Shown here: positions 35,385 to 44,429 of the stretch, one piece after another
Numbering within the stretch: the first letter of the stretch is position 1
Layout of the letters: each line of letters opens with the position of its first letter
From: Oceanobacillus polygoni
GTDB taxonomy: Bacteria; Bacillota; Bacilli; Bacillales; Amphibacillaceae
Length of the DNA stretch: 64,000 nucleotides
Direction: 5' to 3'
Assembly: GCF_008304605.1 (NCBI RefSeq)
Contig: NZ_PIJY01000008.1
Location: 28,512-92,511, forward strand
The notes under the pieces: model-generated
The model's input: the letters and a program-made list of their open reading frames with translations, nothing else
Told to the model about the DNA's origin: nothing
The model's database searches: none
Position numbers and translations under genes: made by a program

Positions 35385-36221
35385 ATGATGGAATATCCAG
35401 TAAGAGTAATGACAATTGCCGGTTCTGCAGCAGGAGGTAGTGCTGGGGTTCAGGCAGATTTAAAAACATTTGAAGAATTAGACGTATATGGCATGAGCAT
35501 TATCACGGCGATCGTTGGGCGCCATCCGGAAACGAATCAAAATGTTCATTTACAATCGACCGAAGCGATTGAAGCACAGTTTGCGACCGCAATAAAGCAG
35601 GTTGGTGCAGATGGAGTAAAGACTGGAATGTTATTTTCCAAGGAAGTAATAGAAGTGGTAGCCAGTCTAATTCAAGAAAAAGAAATTAAAACAATCGTTG
35701 TCGACCCGGTTATGATCGGAAAAATGAATTCCAAATTATTAAAGGACGATGCAATTGAGGCGTTAATTCATCAATTAATACCGATGGCAACGATTATCAC
35801 ACCAAATGTGCCCGAGGCTTCCATCCTTTTGGGTGATAGAGAGTTACATACAGTTGAAGATTTAAAACAGGCAGCAGTGGACTTACACAAGCTAGGCGCG
35901 AAAAATGTCCTTGTTAAAGGTGGGAGATTGGAGGGGCCAGCGGTTGATGTATTATTCGATGGAACGACTTTAACAGCCTTTACAGCACCACGAATTGATA
36001 CGGTGAATACAAGTGGAGCAGGATGTACGTATTCAGCGGCAATAACAGCCTATTTAACAAAAGGAAAAACCGTAGCTGAAGCAGTTGGTCTGGCAAAAGG
36101 CTTTGTTACAACAGCAATTGAGTATGGATTTTCCTACACGGATATCGTAGGACCGACCTATCATGCAGCAACACGTAAATTTGGTGAAGCGCATCCGATT
36201 AAAATTGAAATAGTAACGTGA
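35385..36221 (+). CDS. pdxK: Pyridoxine/pyridoxal/hydroxymethylpyrimidine kinase (PdxK/ThiD family)
   Basis: 278 aa ribokinase-fold enzyme. N-terminal AGSAAGGSAGVQADLKTFEEL and C-terminal anion hole NTSGAGCTYSAAITAYL with the Cys (GAGC, 211-214) used by the B. subtilis-type pyridoxal kinase and ThiD. It phosphorylates pyridoxal/pyridoxine or HMP. Isolated from thi genes and linked to a nicotinamidase-like gene, so a vitamin-salvage role is likely; pyridoxal is favoured over HMP-P because of the single-kinase context. Confidence 0.87.
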   Translation: MMEYPVRVMTIAGSAAGGSAGVQADLKTFEELDVYGMSIITAIVGRHPETNQNVHLQSTEAIEAQFATAIKQVGADGVKTGMLFSKEVIEVVASLIQEKEIKTIVVDPVMIGKMNSKLLKDDAIEALIHQLIPMATIITPNVPEASILLGDRELHTVEDLKQAAVDLHKLGAKNVLVKGGRLEGPAVDVLFDGTTLTAFTAPRIDTVNTSGAGCTYSAAITAYLTKGKTVAEAVGLAKGFVTTAIEYGFSYTDIVGPTYHAATRKFGEAHPIKIEIVT

Positions 36222-36236
36222 ATGGGGGAATAAAAC

Positions 36237-36788
36237 ATGGTCAAACGTGCATTGATTAATGTCGATTATACAAATGATTTTGTTGCAGCAGATGGCGCAC
36301 TTACAGCTGGTGAACCTGGACAAGCCATTGAAGAAAAAGTTGTAGCAGTAACAAAGGAATTTATCCAGGCAGGAAATTATGTAGCTTTTGCAATTGATAT
36401 CCATCATGAAGGGGATAAATTGCACCCGGAAACGGCCCTTTTCCCAGCCCATAATATTGCTGGAACTACAGGACGTGATCTATATGGAAAGCTCGCTGAT
36501 GTATATGAAGAAAACAAAGATAACGTGAATGTCTATTATATGGATAAAACACGCTATAGTGCATTTGCCGGAACTGATCTGGAAATAAAGCTTCGTGAGC
36601 GTGGAATTGAAGAGGTTCATATTATTGGTGTGTGCACAGATATTTGTGTGTTACATACTGCGGTTGATGCATATAACAAAGGATTCGGCATTGTTATTCA
36701 TCAAGATGCGGTGGCAAGCTTTAATCAGGCAGGGCATGATTGGGCATTAGGACATTTTACTAATACATTAGGTGCAAAGGTAGTTTAG
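36237..36788 (+). CDS. Nicotinamidase/isochorismatase-family hydrolase (PncA-like)
   Basis: 183 aa cysteine hydrolase. Catalytic triad Asp10, Lys104 and Cys137 (GVCTDICV), metal ligands Asp54, His56 and His72. This arrangement fits nicotinamidase, which turns nicotinamide into nicotinate for NAD salvage. It sits 15 bases after the PdxK-like gene with its own GGGGGAA ribosome binding site. Confidence 0.87.
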   Translation: MVKRALINVDYTNDFVAADGALTAGEPGQAIEEKVVAVTKEFIQAGNYVAFAIDIHHEGDKLHPETALFPAHNIAGTTGRDLYGKLADVYEENKDNVNVYYMDKTRYSAFAGTDLEIKLRERGIEEVHIIGVCTDICVLHTAVDAYNKGFGIVIHQDAVASFNQAGHDWALGHFTNTLGAKVV

Positions 36789-36813
36789 TTTGTTGGATAA
36801 GAGAGGGAACCAG

Positions 36814-37356
36814 ATGAAGGAGCTATTTCGCGAGGATACATATGAAGACTATAAAGTAAGGAAAGCAACGGTTGAAGATACAGAAGCAGTTATTCAACTG
36901 TTGCAAGATGCTGCTCGTTGGTTAGATGAGAAAGGTATATCCCAGTGGGAATATTTACGAAACGGTGGAGACACGACGGAGATTAAACAAGGAATTTTAG
37001 CTGGTACAACTTATCTCGTTAAGCATAGTGGAAAATTAGCTGCAACGTTAAATCTTTCAGATGTGCAAAATGAATGGGATATCGAGCTATGGGGAGAGCG
37101 GAAAGACCATAGCTTTTACATCCATCGACTAGCAGTGGCACAAGCATATCGCAAGCAGCAAATTGGCAGAAAGCTGCTCGATTGGGTAGATCAAAATATC
37201 CAATTGGAAAACGGCAGGATTCGTTTAGACTGTGTGGCTGATAATCCAGATTTAAACCAATTCTATCAACGAGCAGGCTATACGTTAATGGACTCTGTAG
37301 CGAATGGAGAGGACAAGTTTTCTCTATATGAAAAGTTGATTACCAGTAAACCTTGA
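36814..37356 (+). CDS. GNAT-family N-acetyltransferase
   Basis: 180 aa GNAT protein. Acetyl-CoA pyrophosphate loop region HRLAVAQAYRKQQIGRKLLDW (Q/R-x-x-G-x-G/A type) and C-terminal NPDLNQFYQRAGYTLMD are diagnostic. Substrate unknown. The frame opens with TTG codons at 36790, but GAGAGGG lies 6 bases before the ATG at 36814. End of the vitamin-salvage operon; its stop overlaps the -35 of the T-box promoter. Confidence 0.85.
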   Translation: MKELFREDTYEDYKVRKATVEDTEAVIQLLQDAARWLDEKGISQWEYLRNGGDTTEIKQGILAGTTYLVKHSGKLAATLNLSDVQNEWDIELWGERKDHSFYIHRLAVAQAYRKQQIGRKLLDWVDQNIQLENGRIRLDCVADNPDLNQFYQRAGYTLMDSVANGEDKFSLYEKLITSKP

Positions 37357-37381
37357 CTTTATAATTTCATACCTATATATT
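37353..37381 (+). promoter_or_regulatory. Promoter of proS T-box leader
   Basis: TTGACT (37353-37358), 17-base spacer, TATATT (37376-37381), a good sigma-A promoter. The -35 overlaps the stop codon of the upstream GNAT gene. Confidence 0.75.
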
Positions 37382-37395
37382 AAATATGAAATACA

Positions 37396-37616
37396 TGAAA
37401 CGTTGATGAGGATTAGTATAATTGGTCTGTCTTTCCGAGAGAGGAAATGGGTGGTGTGAATTTCCGTTAGACGCGATTAGAACCTGCCTCAGAGTTCGCC
37501 ATCAGAAAGGCAATGTCCAGAAGATGTGCGCGGTTTATAACCGTTATCAAGTGAAGTGTGCAAGGGGGATTCCCCATGCAAACAAGGGTGGTACCACCAA
37601 GCCTCGGTCCCTTTTT
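37396..37616 (+). ncRNA. T-box riboswitch, proline specific
   Basis: Stem I starts with GTTGATGAGGATTAGTA, typical of T-boxes, and its base TGAGG (37407-37411) pairs with CCTCA (37487-37491). The loop strand AGAACCTG contains CCT (37483-37485), a proline codon, as specifier. The T-box AAGGGTGGTACCACC is at 37584-37598, and an alternative terminator (AAGGG...ACC with GGTCCCTT) ends in TTTTT at 37612-37616. Uncharged tRNA-Pro should stabilise the antiterminator and switch on proS. A one-base shift would read CTG (Leu), but the downstream gene supports Pro. Confidence 0.9.
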
Positions 37617-37644
37617 CGGATGGAGGATTTTTTGTGTTTAAAAG

Positions 37645-37790
37645 GATGTTCAAAAAGTCCGGTGAAAATGACACATCGAATTTCTTTGTTGGCTTGCTTT
37701 TCCGTTCCTCACGTATCAGTTGCATACGTTCTGGTACTCAAAGCTACGCCGCCTCGAACTTCTCGGTCTTTTTCATCCTCCTTTTTGAAT
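37645..37790. repeat. MITE-like interspersed repeat inserted in the proS leader
   Basis: About 146 bases between the T-box terminator and the proS ribosome binding site. Ends carry inverted TTCAAAAAG (37649-37657) and CTTTTTGAA (37781-37789). The interior is GC-richer than its surroundings and does not belong to the riboswitch. From memory, near-identical sequence recurs in intergenic regions of halotolerant Bacillaceae; copy number cannot be checked here. It keeps the proS frame open by chance, creating an artificial N-terminal extension. Confidence 0.6.
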
Positions 37791-37832
37791 ACGCACTTTA
37801 AGAAAAATATTTATCATAATGAGGTGTTACGA

Positions 37833-39272
37833 ATGGGTAAAAAGAATAAGCAGTTTGTTGAGAAAGTAACTGCAATGGAAGATGATTTCGCGCAATGGTA
37901 TACCGATGTCGTTAAGCAAGCGGAATTGGTTGATTATGGGCAAGTGCGCGGAACGATGATTATTAAGCCATATGGCTATGCAATTTGGGAAAATATTAAA
38001 GATGAATTAGACCGTAAGTTTAAGGAAACCGGACATTCGAATGTTGCTTTTCCATTATTCATTCCAGAAAGTCTCTTGCAAAAGGAAAAAGACCATGTTG
38101 AAGGATTTGCGCCAGAAGTTGCTTGGGTAACACATGGTGGGGATGATGAATTAGCAGAGAAAATCGCTGTCCGTCCGACATCAGAAGTGCTTTTCTGTGA
38201 CTACTATTCCAAAAACATTCATTCGTATCGTGACCTGCCAAAGCTTTATAATCAATGGGGAAATGTGGTGCGCTGGGAAAAAACAACCCGTCCATTCCTG
38301 CGTTCATCAGAATTCCATTGGCAGGAAGGTCATACTGCACATGCAACAGATGAAGAGGCGTCAGAAGAAACAAATCGGATGCTAGAGGTTTATGCATCCC
38401 TTGTAGAAGAATATTTAGCAATTCCAGTTCTTAAAGGACGTAAAACAGATAAGGAAAAATTCGCCGGTGCAAAATATACATTAACGATTGAAAGTTTAAT
38501 GCATGATGGGAAAGCATTACAATCAGCAACCTCCCACCATTTTGGATCTGGATTTGCTGAAGCATTCGATATTACGTATTTAGATGAAAATGGGGAAAGT
38601 CAGTTTGTTCACCAAACATCATGGGGACTTTCTACACGTATCATGGGTGCACTAATCATGGTCCATGGCGATAATCGTGGTTTAGTTGTGCCACCACGTA
38701 TTGCTCCAACACAAGCAATGATCGTCCCAATCGCACAGCATAAAGAAGGCGTATTGGATAAAGCATACGCATTACGTGATCAATTAAAAGACATTGTCCG
38801 TGTTGATATTGATGGTAGCGATAAAATGCCAGGCTGGAAATTCAATGAATATGAAATGAAAGGTATCCCGGTTCGTATTGAAATGGGACCGAAAGATATT
38901 GAAAAAGATCAAGTTGTTCTGGCACGCCGTGATACAGGAGAGAAAGAGTTTGTTGCATTAAGCGATCTAGAAGACCGTTTACCAGTATTATTGGAAGAAG
39001 TGCAACAAAATCTGTATGACAAAGCATTGACACATCGTAATGAAATGACTACCGTTGCGACGGATATGGATTCCTTCCAGCAAACATTAGATGAAAAAGG
39101 CGGATTCATCCAAGCGATGTGGTGTGGCGACATTACATGTGAAGAAAAAATTAAAGAAGACACAACAGCAACATCACGCTGTATCCCTTTCGAACAAGAA
39201 AAGATTGCAGACACATGCGTGTGCTGTGGCAAAGAAGCGAAAGAATTAGTAATTTGGGCAAAAGCATATTAA
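37833..39272 (+). CDS. proS: Prolyl-tRNA synthetase, archaeal/eukaryotic type (ProS2)
   Basis: 479 aa class II synthetase. Motif 2 region [28 protein letters not shown], motif 3 [14 protein letters not shown], anticodon-binding domain (PIAQHKEG...) and the C-terminal zinc-like domain with Cys residues ([13 protein letters not shown]...CVCCGK) mark the short type without an editing insertion. ATG at 37833 with GAGGTG upstream; the frame is open further 5' through the leader but this is not coding. Expression is controlled by the T-box. Species with this enzyme often have a second, bacterial-type ProS elsewhere. Confidence 0.95.
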   Translation: MGKKNKQFVEKVTAMEDDFAQWYTDVVKQAELVDYGQVRGTMIIKPYGYAIWENIKDELDRKFKETGHSNVAFPLFIPESLLQKEKDHVEGFAPEVAWVTHGGDDELAEKIAVRPTSEVLFCDYYSKNIHSYRDLPKLYNQWGNVVRWEKTTRPFLRSSEFHWQEGHTAHATDEEASEETNRMLEVYASLVEEYLAIPVLKGRKTDKEKFAGAKYTLTIESLMHDGKALQSATSHHFGSGFAEAFDITYLDENGESQFVHQTSWGLSTRIMGALIMVHGDNRGLVVPPRIAPTQAMIVPIAQHKEGVLDKAYALRDQLKDIVRVDIDGSDKMPGWKFNEYEMKGIPVRIEMGPKDIEKDQVVLARRDTGEKEFVALSDLEDRLPVLLEEVQQNLYDKALTHRNEMTTVATDMDSFQQTLDEKGGFIQAMWCGDITCEEKIKEDTTATSRCIPFEQEKIADTCVCCGKEAKELVIWAKAY

Positions 39273-39281
39273 TAAATGTTA

Positions 39282-39318
39282 AAAAGCGAGCACTGCATAA
39301 AGCGGTGCTCGTTTTTTA
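39282..39318 (+). terminator. Terminator of proS
   Basis: CGAGCACTGC (39288-39297) pairs with GCGGTGCTCG (39303-39312), flanked by an A-run and followed by TTTTTT. Confidence 0.85.
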
Positions 39319-39594
39319 TAAGGAAAAGATTTTGCTTATTGTTTAGTATGTAGGCAAAGCAATCGCAAATGCATGGAAGCGCAAACTCATTAGTATTGAC
39401 ACCAGTAAAGCTGCTCGTTTTTTCTCTTAAAATTATCATCAATAAAAAGAATCATACAGTAAACCTAAATTAATGAATTAATCCGAAAATACTGCCTCTA
39501 TTTATTTTCATAGTAAGCTATTGGCAATCTAGTAGATTTGTGCTATAAATATACATATTAACTAATAAATATACATCGTTTTACGGAGGAAATT

Positions 39595-40755
39595 ATGAAG
39601 AAGCTATTAAGTGACGAAATAGATAAAATTATACATCAACTATGGAATATTAGTGATTATTTATATGAGCATCCTGAGCTTGGGGATCAGGAGCACCAGT
39701 CGATGCAAAAGCTAGTTGATTTTTTAAAAGAACATCAATTTAAAATTGAGACAAATATTGTAGGAAGAGCTACAGCGTTTAAAGCAGAATTTAATAGTGG
39801 TAAACCGGGTCCGAAAATTGCATATTTAGCGGAATATGATGCATTACCAGGTGTTGGTCATGGCTGTGGTCACAACTTAATAGGGACGATGAGTACTGGT
39901 GCTGCAGTGGCGCTTAGTAAACTTATACAGAAGACAGGTGGTAGTGTAGTTGTATTAGGTACGCCAGCTGAAGAAACGAATGGGGCTAAAGTACCGATGA
40001 GTGAACAAGGTATATTTGATGATATCGATGTAGCAATGATTGTTCATCCTGGAGGCACATCACATGAGAGCGGGGAATCGCTTGCGATGGATGCCATTCA
40101 ATTTAGCTATTTTGGAAAAGCATCCCATGCAGCTGCTTCTCCAGAGCAAGGAATTAATGCATTAGATAGTGTCATTCAATTATTTAATGGTATAAATGCG
40201 CTTCGTCAGCACGTCACCTCAGATGTACGAATCCATGGAGTTATCTCTGAAGGTGGTCAAGCGGCAAATGTTGTTCCGGCTAAAGCGACAGCGCAATTTT
40301 ATGTCCGAGCAAAAAGTCGTGACTATTTGAATGAAGTTGTAGAAAAGGTAAAACATATAGCCGAGGGTGCGGCAAGTATGACAGGCGCATCACTAGAAAT
40401 AACTAATTATGAATTGAGCTATGATAATATGATCACGAATCATGCATTATCTGATGCATTTACGAGAAACTTAAAGGAAACGAGTGAGCAACATGTTTTT
40501 CCTCCAAAGGAATCTTACGGTTCGATTGATATGGGAAATGTAAGCCAGGTTGTTCCAGCGATTCATCCTTATATCGGTATGAATGCACCAGAGCTCGTTC
40601 CACATACAATAGAATTTGCTAATACAACAGTAACAGAAGAGGGACATCAAGCTCTTTGTGATGGCGCATTATCATTAGCTCAGACAGGCTATGATGTACT
40701 AACAGATACCCAGTTATTTAAGGCGATACAGAATGAATTTAAACGATCAAAATAA
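39595..40755 (+). CDS. M20D-family amidohydrolase / N-acyl amino acid hydrolase
   Basis: 386 aa metallopeptidase of the AbgB/HipO-like branch. Metal site LAEYDALPGVGHGCGHN (Cys91, His93) and the Glu126-Glu127 pair in GTPAEETNGAK, then a dimerisation domain with KASHAAASPEQGINALD. It cleaves N-acyl groups from amino acids or small amides. GGAGGAAATT ribosome binding site. It is followed 28 bases later by an amino acid ABC importer, suggesting that it processes an imported N-acyl or modified amino acid. Confidence 0.88.
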   Translation: MKKLLSDEIDKIIHQLWNISDYLYEHPELGDQEHQSMQKLVDFLKEHQFKIETNIVGRATAFKAEFNSGKPGPKIAYLAEYDALPGVGHGCGHNLIGTMSTGAAVALSKLIQKTGGSVVVLGTPAEETNGAKVPMSEQGIFDDIDVAMIVHPGGTSHESGESLAMDAIQFSYFGKASHAAASPEQGINALDSVIQLFNGINALRQHVTSDVRIHGVISEGGQAANVVPAKATAQFYVRAKSRDYLNEVVEKVKHIAEGAASMTGASLEITNYELSYDNMITNHALSDAFTRNLKETSEQHVFPPKESYGSIDMGNVSQVVPAIHPYIGMNAPELVPHTIEFANTTVTEEGHQALCDGALSLAQTGYDVLTDTQLFKAIQNEFKRSK

Positions 40756-40783
40756 GAGATTACATTTACGAGGGGGTTCCAGG

Positions 40784-41569
40784 ATGAAATTTTCTTTAAC
40801 GAAATCATTAATGGCAATTGCTATCATTGCATTACTCGCAGCATGTGGAGCGAATGAATTGGAAAACAACAATAATGCAGGTTCAGATGATACAGGTGAA
40901 AAAGAAGTACTTACAATGGCGACATCCGCTGATTATCCACCATTCGAGACTTATAACGCTGAAGGAGAAATTGTTGGATTTGATATTGATATTGCTAATC
41001 TAATTGCGGAAGAATTAGGTTATGAATTGAAGATTGAAGACATGTCATTTGATGGATTAGTTGGTGCATTACAAGCTGGAAGAGCTGATATCGTAATGGC
41101 TGGCATGAACTCTTCGGAGGATAGAAAGCAAAATGTTGATTTTTCCGTGGACTACCATCATTCTATGTTTACTTTCCTTTCATCACCTGATGCTCCGGTG
41201 GAAAGTTTAGAAGATTTAGAAGGTCACACTGTCGGGGTTCAGTTAGGTACCGTCCAAGAAGAAGGGGCAAAGCTTTTAGCAGAAGAATATGGGTTTGAAG
41301 TGAAAAGTGTTGATGACAATGGGATTCTTATTCAAGAACTAAATACTGGCCGAATTGTAGCTGGATACATGGATAAAACTGTTGCAGATGGCTATTTAGC
41401 TGAAGGTGACTTAGTTGCTTTCGATGATACGAGTACAAGTACGCCAGGTACAGCAGTAGCTTTTCCAAAAGGTAGTGAATTAGTTGACGATGTGAATCAA
41501 GTATTGGAAGAGCTGATTGATAGTGGAAAAATCGCAGAACTAGAAGAAAAATGGGAAATTAATCAATAA
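40784..41569 (+). CDS. Amino-acid-type substrate-binding lipoprotein, copy 1
   Basis: 261 aa family 3 solute-binding lipoprotein. Lipobox LAAC with Cys21, acidic linker, then LTMATSADYPPFETYNAEGEIVGFDIDIANLI, the classic His/Glu/Gln-type binding domain start. Clearly a duplicate of the next gene; the binding segment QNVDFSVDYHHSMFTFLSS differs from copy 2, including loss of the Arg-Ser seen there. Start at 40784 chosen because GAGGGGG and a signal peptide begin there; the longer frame to 40733 overlaps the M20 gene. Confidence 0.88.
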   Translation: MKFSLTKSLMAIAIIALLAACGANELENNNNAGSDDTGEKEVLTMATSADYPPFETYNAEGEIVGFDIDIANLIAEELGYELKIEDMSFDGLVGALQAGRADIVMAGMNSSEDRKQNVDFSVDYHHSMFTFLSSPDAPVESLEDLEGHTVGVQLGTVQEEGAKLLAEEYGFEVKSVDDNGILIQELNTGRIVAGYMDKTVADGYLAEGDLVAFDDTSTSTPGTAVAFPKGSELVDDVNQVLEELIDSGKIAELEEKWEINQ

Positions 41570-41589
41570 TTGAACGAGGGGCTAATCAC

Positions 41590-42384
41590 ATGAAAAATTC
41601 ATTGACAAAATTATTTATGGCAGTTGCAATCATTGCTTTTCTTGCGGCATGTGGAACAAGTGAAACAGATAATGGAAATGATAATAATACAGGTTCAGAT
41701 GACTTAGGCGAAAAGCAAGTACTAACAATGGCGACATCCGCTGACTTCCCGCCGTTTGAATCCTATGATACAGAAGGTAATTTTATTGGGTTTGATATTG
41801 AGTTAGCAGAGTTAATTGCGGATGAATTAGACTATGAGCTAAAAATTGAAGACATGAATTTTGACGGCCTAGTTGGTGCTCTGCAAGCTGGACGTGTGGA
41901 TATGGTTATGGCAGGAATGAGTGCAACAGAAAATCGTAGACAAAATGTGGATTTTTCAATTGAGTATAATCGTTCAGGAGAAATGTTTGTAACGAAAGAA
42001 GATGCACCAGTAGAAAGCTTGGAAGATTTAGAAGGGAAAACCGTTGGCGTCCAGCTTGGAACTATTCAAGAAGAAGGTGCTGATGAATTAAGTGAAGAAT
42101 ATGGCTTTGAAGTAAAAAAAGTAGATACTGCAGGGATCTTAGTACAAGAAATGAATTCGAATCGTCTTGATGTTATGTATATGGATAAAGAAGTAGCAAC
42201 AGGTTACATTGAGTCTCAAGGTTTTGTCGGATTTGATGATCCAACAACCGTATCTCCAGGGATGGCGATTGCATTCCCGAAGGATAGCGAATTGGTAGAA
42301 GAGGTCAATGCTGTACTGGAGGAGCTTCAGTCCAATGGGAAAATTGAAGAATTACAAGAAAAATGGTTAACTGAATCAGAATAG
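41590..42384 (+). CDS. Amino-acid-type substrate-binding lipoprotein, copy 2
   Basis: 264 aa, lipobox LAAC with Cys21. Domain start MATSADFPPFESYDTEGNFIGFDIELAELI; ligand region NVDFSIEYNRSGEMFVTKED and GVQLGTIQEEGADELSEEYG. Roughly 60 percent identical by eye to copy 1, and its ligand-binding segments look more canonical. Encoded 20 bases after copy 1 and directly before the permease, so it is the likely main receptor. Confidence 0.88.
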   Translation: MKNSLTKLFMAVAIIAFLAACGTSETDNGNDNNTGSDDLGEKQVLTMATSADFPPFESYDTEGNFIGFDIELAELIADELDYELKIEDMNFDGLVGALQAGRVDMVMAGMSATENRRQNVDFSIEYNRSGEMFVTKEDAPVESLEDLEGKTVGVQLGTIQEEGADELSEEYGFEVKKVDTAGILVQEMNSNRLDVMYMDKEVATGYIESQGFVGFDDPTTVSPGMAIAFPKDSELVEEVNAVLEELQSNGKIEELQEKWLTESE

Positions 42385-42406
42385 TAGGGAATTGAGGTGA
42401 TAGGGC

Positions 42407-43066
42407 ATGAATTTGGATTTTACCCAAATCGTGCCTTATATTCCTTTTATATTGAAAGGAATAGGGGCAACATTACAGTTTGTAAGTATATCGATTGTTG
42501 TAGGGTTTATTCTTGGTACAATTTTAGCAATATGTAAAATTACAAAGGTACCTTTATTAAAATGGCTAGCGGATGCATATACGTCTATTTTTAGAGGGAC
42601 ACCGCTCATTTTGCAATTAATGATTATTTATTTTGCAGTACCACAGCTGACGGGGTTTGATATCACTGCATTTGTTTCAGCAGTGCTTGCATTTGGATTG
42701 AACTCAGCCGCATATGTATCTGAAATTATTCGTGCTGGAATTATGGCGGTTGATAAAGGGCAAACCGAAGCAGCAGAGGCACTTGGAGTACCTTATAAAT
42801 CCATGATGCTGAATATCATCCTGCCACAGGCTTTTAAAAATATTCTTCCTGCATTAATGAATGAGTTTATTACATTAACAAAGGAATCAGCTATCGTATC
42901 TACAATTGGTTATTTAGATTTAATGCGTCGTGCACAAATTGTAGGTGCAGATATTTATCGTAATTTTGAGCCGTTATTAGTTGCTGGACTAATTTATTGG
43001 GTAATGGTATTCATTCTCACGAAAATTGGTGGACTTGTAGAACGGAGGATGAGACAGAGTGATTAA
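42407..43066 (+). CDS. Amino acid ABC transporter permease
   Basis: 219 aa His/Glu/Gln/Arg-type permease with about five helices. [20 protein letters not shown] and EAA loop [25 protein letters not shown] are conserved. Only one permease gene is present, so it probably forms a homodimer. Overlaps the ATPase start by 8 bases. Confidence 0.9.
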   Translation: MNLDFTQIVPYIPFILKGIGATLQFVSISIVVGFILGTILAICKITKVPLLKWLADAYTSIFRGTPLILQLMIIYFAVPQLTGFDITAFVSAVLAFGLNSAAYVSEIIRAGIMAVDKGQTEAAEALGVPYKSMMLNIILPQAFKNILPALMNEFITLTKESAIVSTIGYLDLMRRAQIVGADIYRNFEPLLVAGLIYWVMVFILTKIGGLVERRMRQSD

Positions 43067-43781
43067 AACTTCGAATTTATCTAAAACATTTGGAAAAAAT
43101 GAGGTGCTTAAAGGTATTTCAACAACCATTGAGCATGGTGAAGTAGTTGCGGTTATTGGACCATCTGGATCAGGGAAATCTACGTTTCTGCGATGTCTGA
43201 ATCTTTTAGAACAGCCAACATCAGGTGAGATTCATATTAACGATATAAATATAACAGCAGGTAAAGTGGATAAATTAAAAATCCGTAAAAATATCGGCAT
43301 GGTGTTCCAGCATTTTCATTTGTTCCCTCATATGACAGTTTTGGAAAATGTGACATACGCACCACAGAAAGTAAAACACCTCTCGAAGGAAACTGCAAAT
43401 AAGCTAGGCAAGGAGCTACTTGCAAAAGTTGGTTTAACGGATAAGGAGGATGCTTATCCAAATCGCTTGTCAGGTGGGCAAAAGCAGCGTGTTGCGATTG
43501 CGAGAGCACTTGCGATGGAACCAGAGATCATGCTATTTGATGAGCCAACATCTGCACTCGATCCTGAAATGGTAAAAGAAGTTTTGGATGTAATGAAGGA
43601 TTTGGCTACCACTGGTATGACAATGGTTATTGTTACACATGAGATGAACTTTGCGAAAGAAGTCGCTGACAAAGTATTGTTTCTTGATGGCGGTGTTTTG
43701 ATGGAAGAAGGGGATCCGAAGGAATTCTTCACACAGCCGAAAACAAACCGTGCAAAAGACTTTTTGGATAAAGTGCTATAA
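43059..43781 (+). CDS. Amino acid ABC transporter ATP-binding protein (GlnQ-like)
   Basis: 240 aa ABC ATPase. Walker [10 protein letters not shown] (34-42), Q-loop Gln84, signature LSGGQ (137-141), Walker B LFDEP (159-163), switch His194. GTG start 10 bases after CGGAGG inside the permease gene. Closes the M20-importer operon, which ends in a strong terminator. Confidence 0.92.
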   Translation: MIKTSNLSKTFGKNEVLKGISTTIEHGEVVAVIGPSGSGKSTFLRCLNLLEQPTSGEIHINDINITAGKVDKLKIRKNIGMVFQHFHLFPHMTVLENVTYAPQKVKHLSKETANKLGKELLAKVGLTDKEDAYPNRLSGGQKQRVAIARALAMEPEIMLFDEPTSALDPEMVKEVLDVMKDLATTGMTMVIVTHEMNFAKEVADKVLFLDGGVLMEEGDPKEFFTQPKTNRAKDFLDKVL

Positions 43782-43786
43782 GAGAT

Positions 43787-43825
43787 GGAAAACTCCCTCC
43801 AACATAAGCGTGGGGGGAGTTTTCC
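43787..43825. terminator. Bidirectional terminator between ABC operon and gpx
   Basis: 14-bp stem GGAAAACTCCCTCC / GGGGGGAGTTTTCC with one G-T pair. Confidence 0.85.
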
Positions 43826-43855
43826 TATCTCTATAGGCTTGAAGTTCCATAAGTC

Positions 43856-44329
43856 TCAAAAAAGTGCTTCAATTTGTCTTTCAAGCGTTGCTGGCTTTTT
43901 CTGTGGAGCAAATCGATCAACAACTTGGCCGTGTTTATCGATAAGGAATTTAGTGAAGTTCCATTTGATTTGCTCCGTTAAGAGTCCCTTCGCTTCCGAA
44001 GTAAGATAAGAGAATAGTGGGTGTGCATTTTCCCCCTTCACATCGACTTTGCTAAACATTTGGAAAGTAACACCGTAGTTTTTCTCGCAGAATTGGGCAA
44101 TTTCTGCGTCAGATCCAGAGTCTTGTTCACCAAACTGATTGCATGGAAATCCGAGAATCTCAAATCCTTGTGTATGATATTTTTCGTATAGCGTTTGTAG
44201 TTCTTCAAATTGAGGTGTAAATCCGCACTCACTTGCGGTGTTCACAATGAGTAAGACATTCCCTTCATAGTCAGCAAGCGATTTCTCGTTACCTTGGATT
44301 GTTTTTGCATTATAATTGTAAACAGACAT
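43856..44329 (-). CDS. gpx: Glutathione peroxidase-family thiol peroxidase
   Basis: 157 aa thioredoxin-fold peroxidase. Catalytic tetrad: Cys35 ([11 protein letters not shown], Cys instead of selenocysteine), Gln65 ([11 protein letters not shown]), Trp123-Asn124 (WNFTKFLID). Cys63 in FPCNQF and Cys81 may serve as the resolving residue; bacilli use thioredoxin rather than glutathione. Single gene on the opposite strand, dividing the amino acid cluster in two. Confidence 0.93.
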   Translation of the reverse strand: MSVYNYNAKTIQGNEKSLADYEGNVLLIVNTASECGFTPQFEELQTLYEKYHTQGFEILGFPCNQFGEQDSGSDAEIAQFCEKNYGVTFQMFSKVDVKGENAHPLFSYLTSEAKGLLTEQIKWNFTKFLIDKHGQVVDRFAPQKKPATLERQIEALF

Positions 44330-44429
44330 GTGAAAGTCCTCCCTTTGCTTAGAAGAATAGCAAGTAGGTTAGTGCTCGTCAATTAATTGAGAATTGTAGA
44401 CCATAATAAATAACGAAAGGAAGTATACA

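Noticed and set aside
37422..37832. N-terminal extension of proS through the leader
   Set aside because: This stretch contains the T-box riboswitch and an interspersed repeat. The ATG at 37833 has a ribosome binding site and matches the family start.
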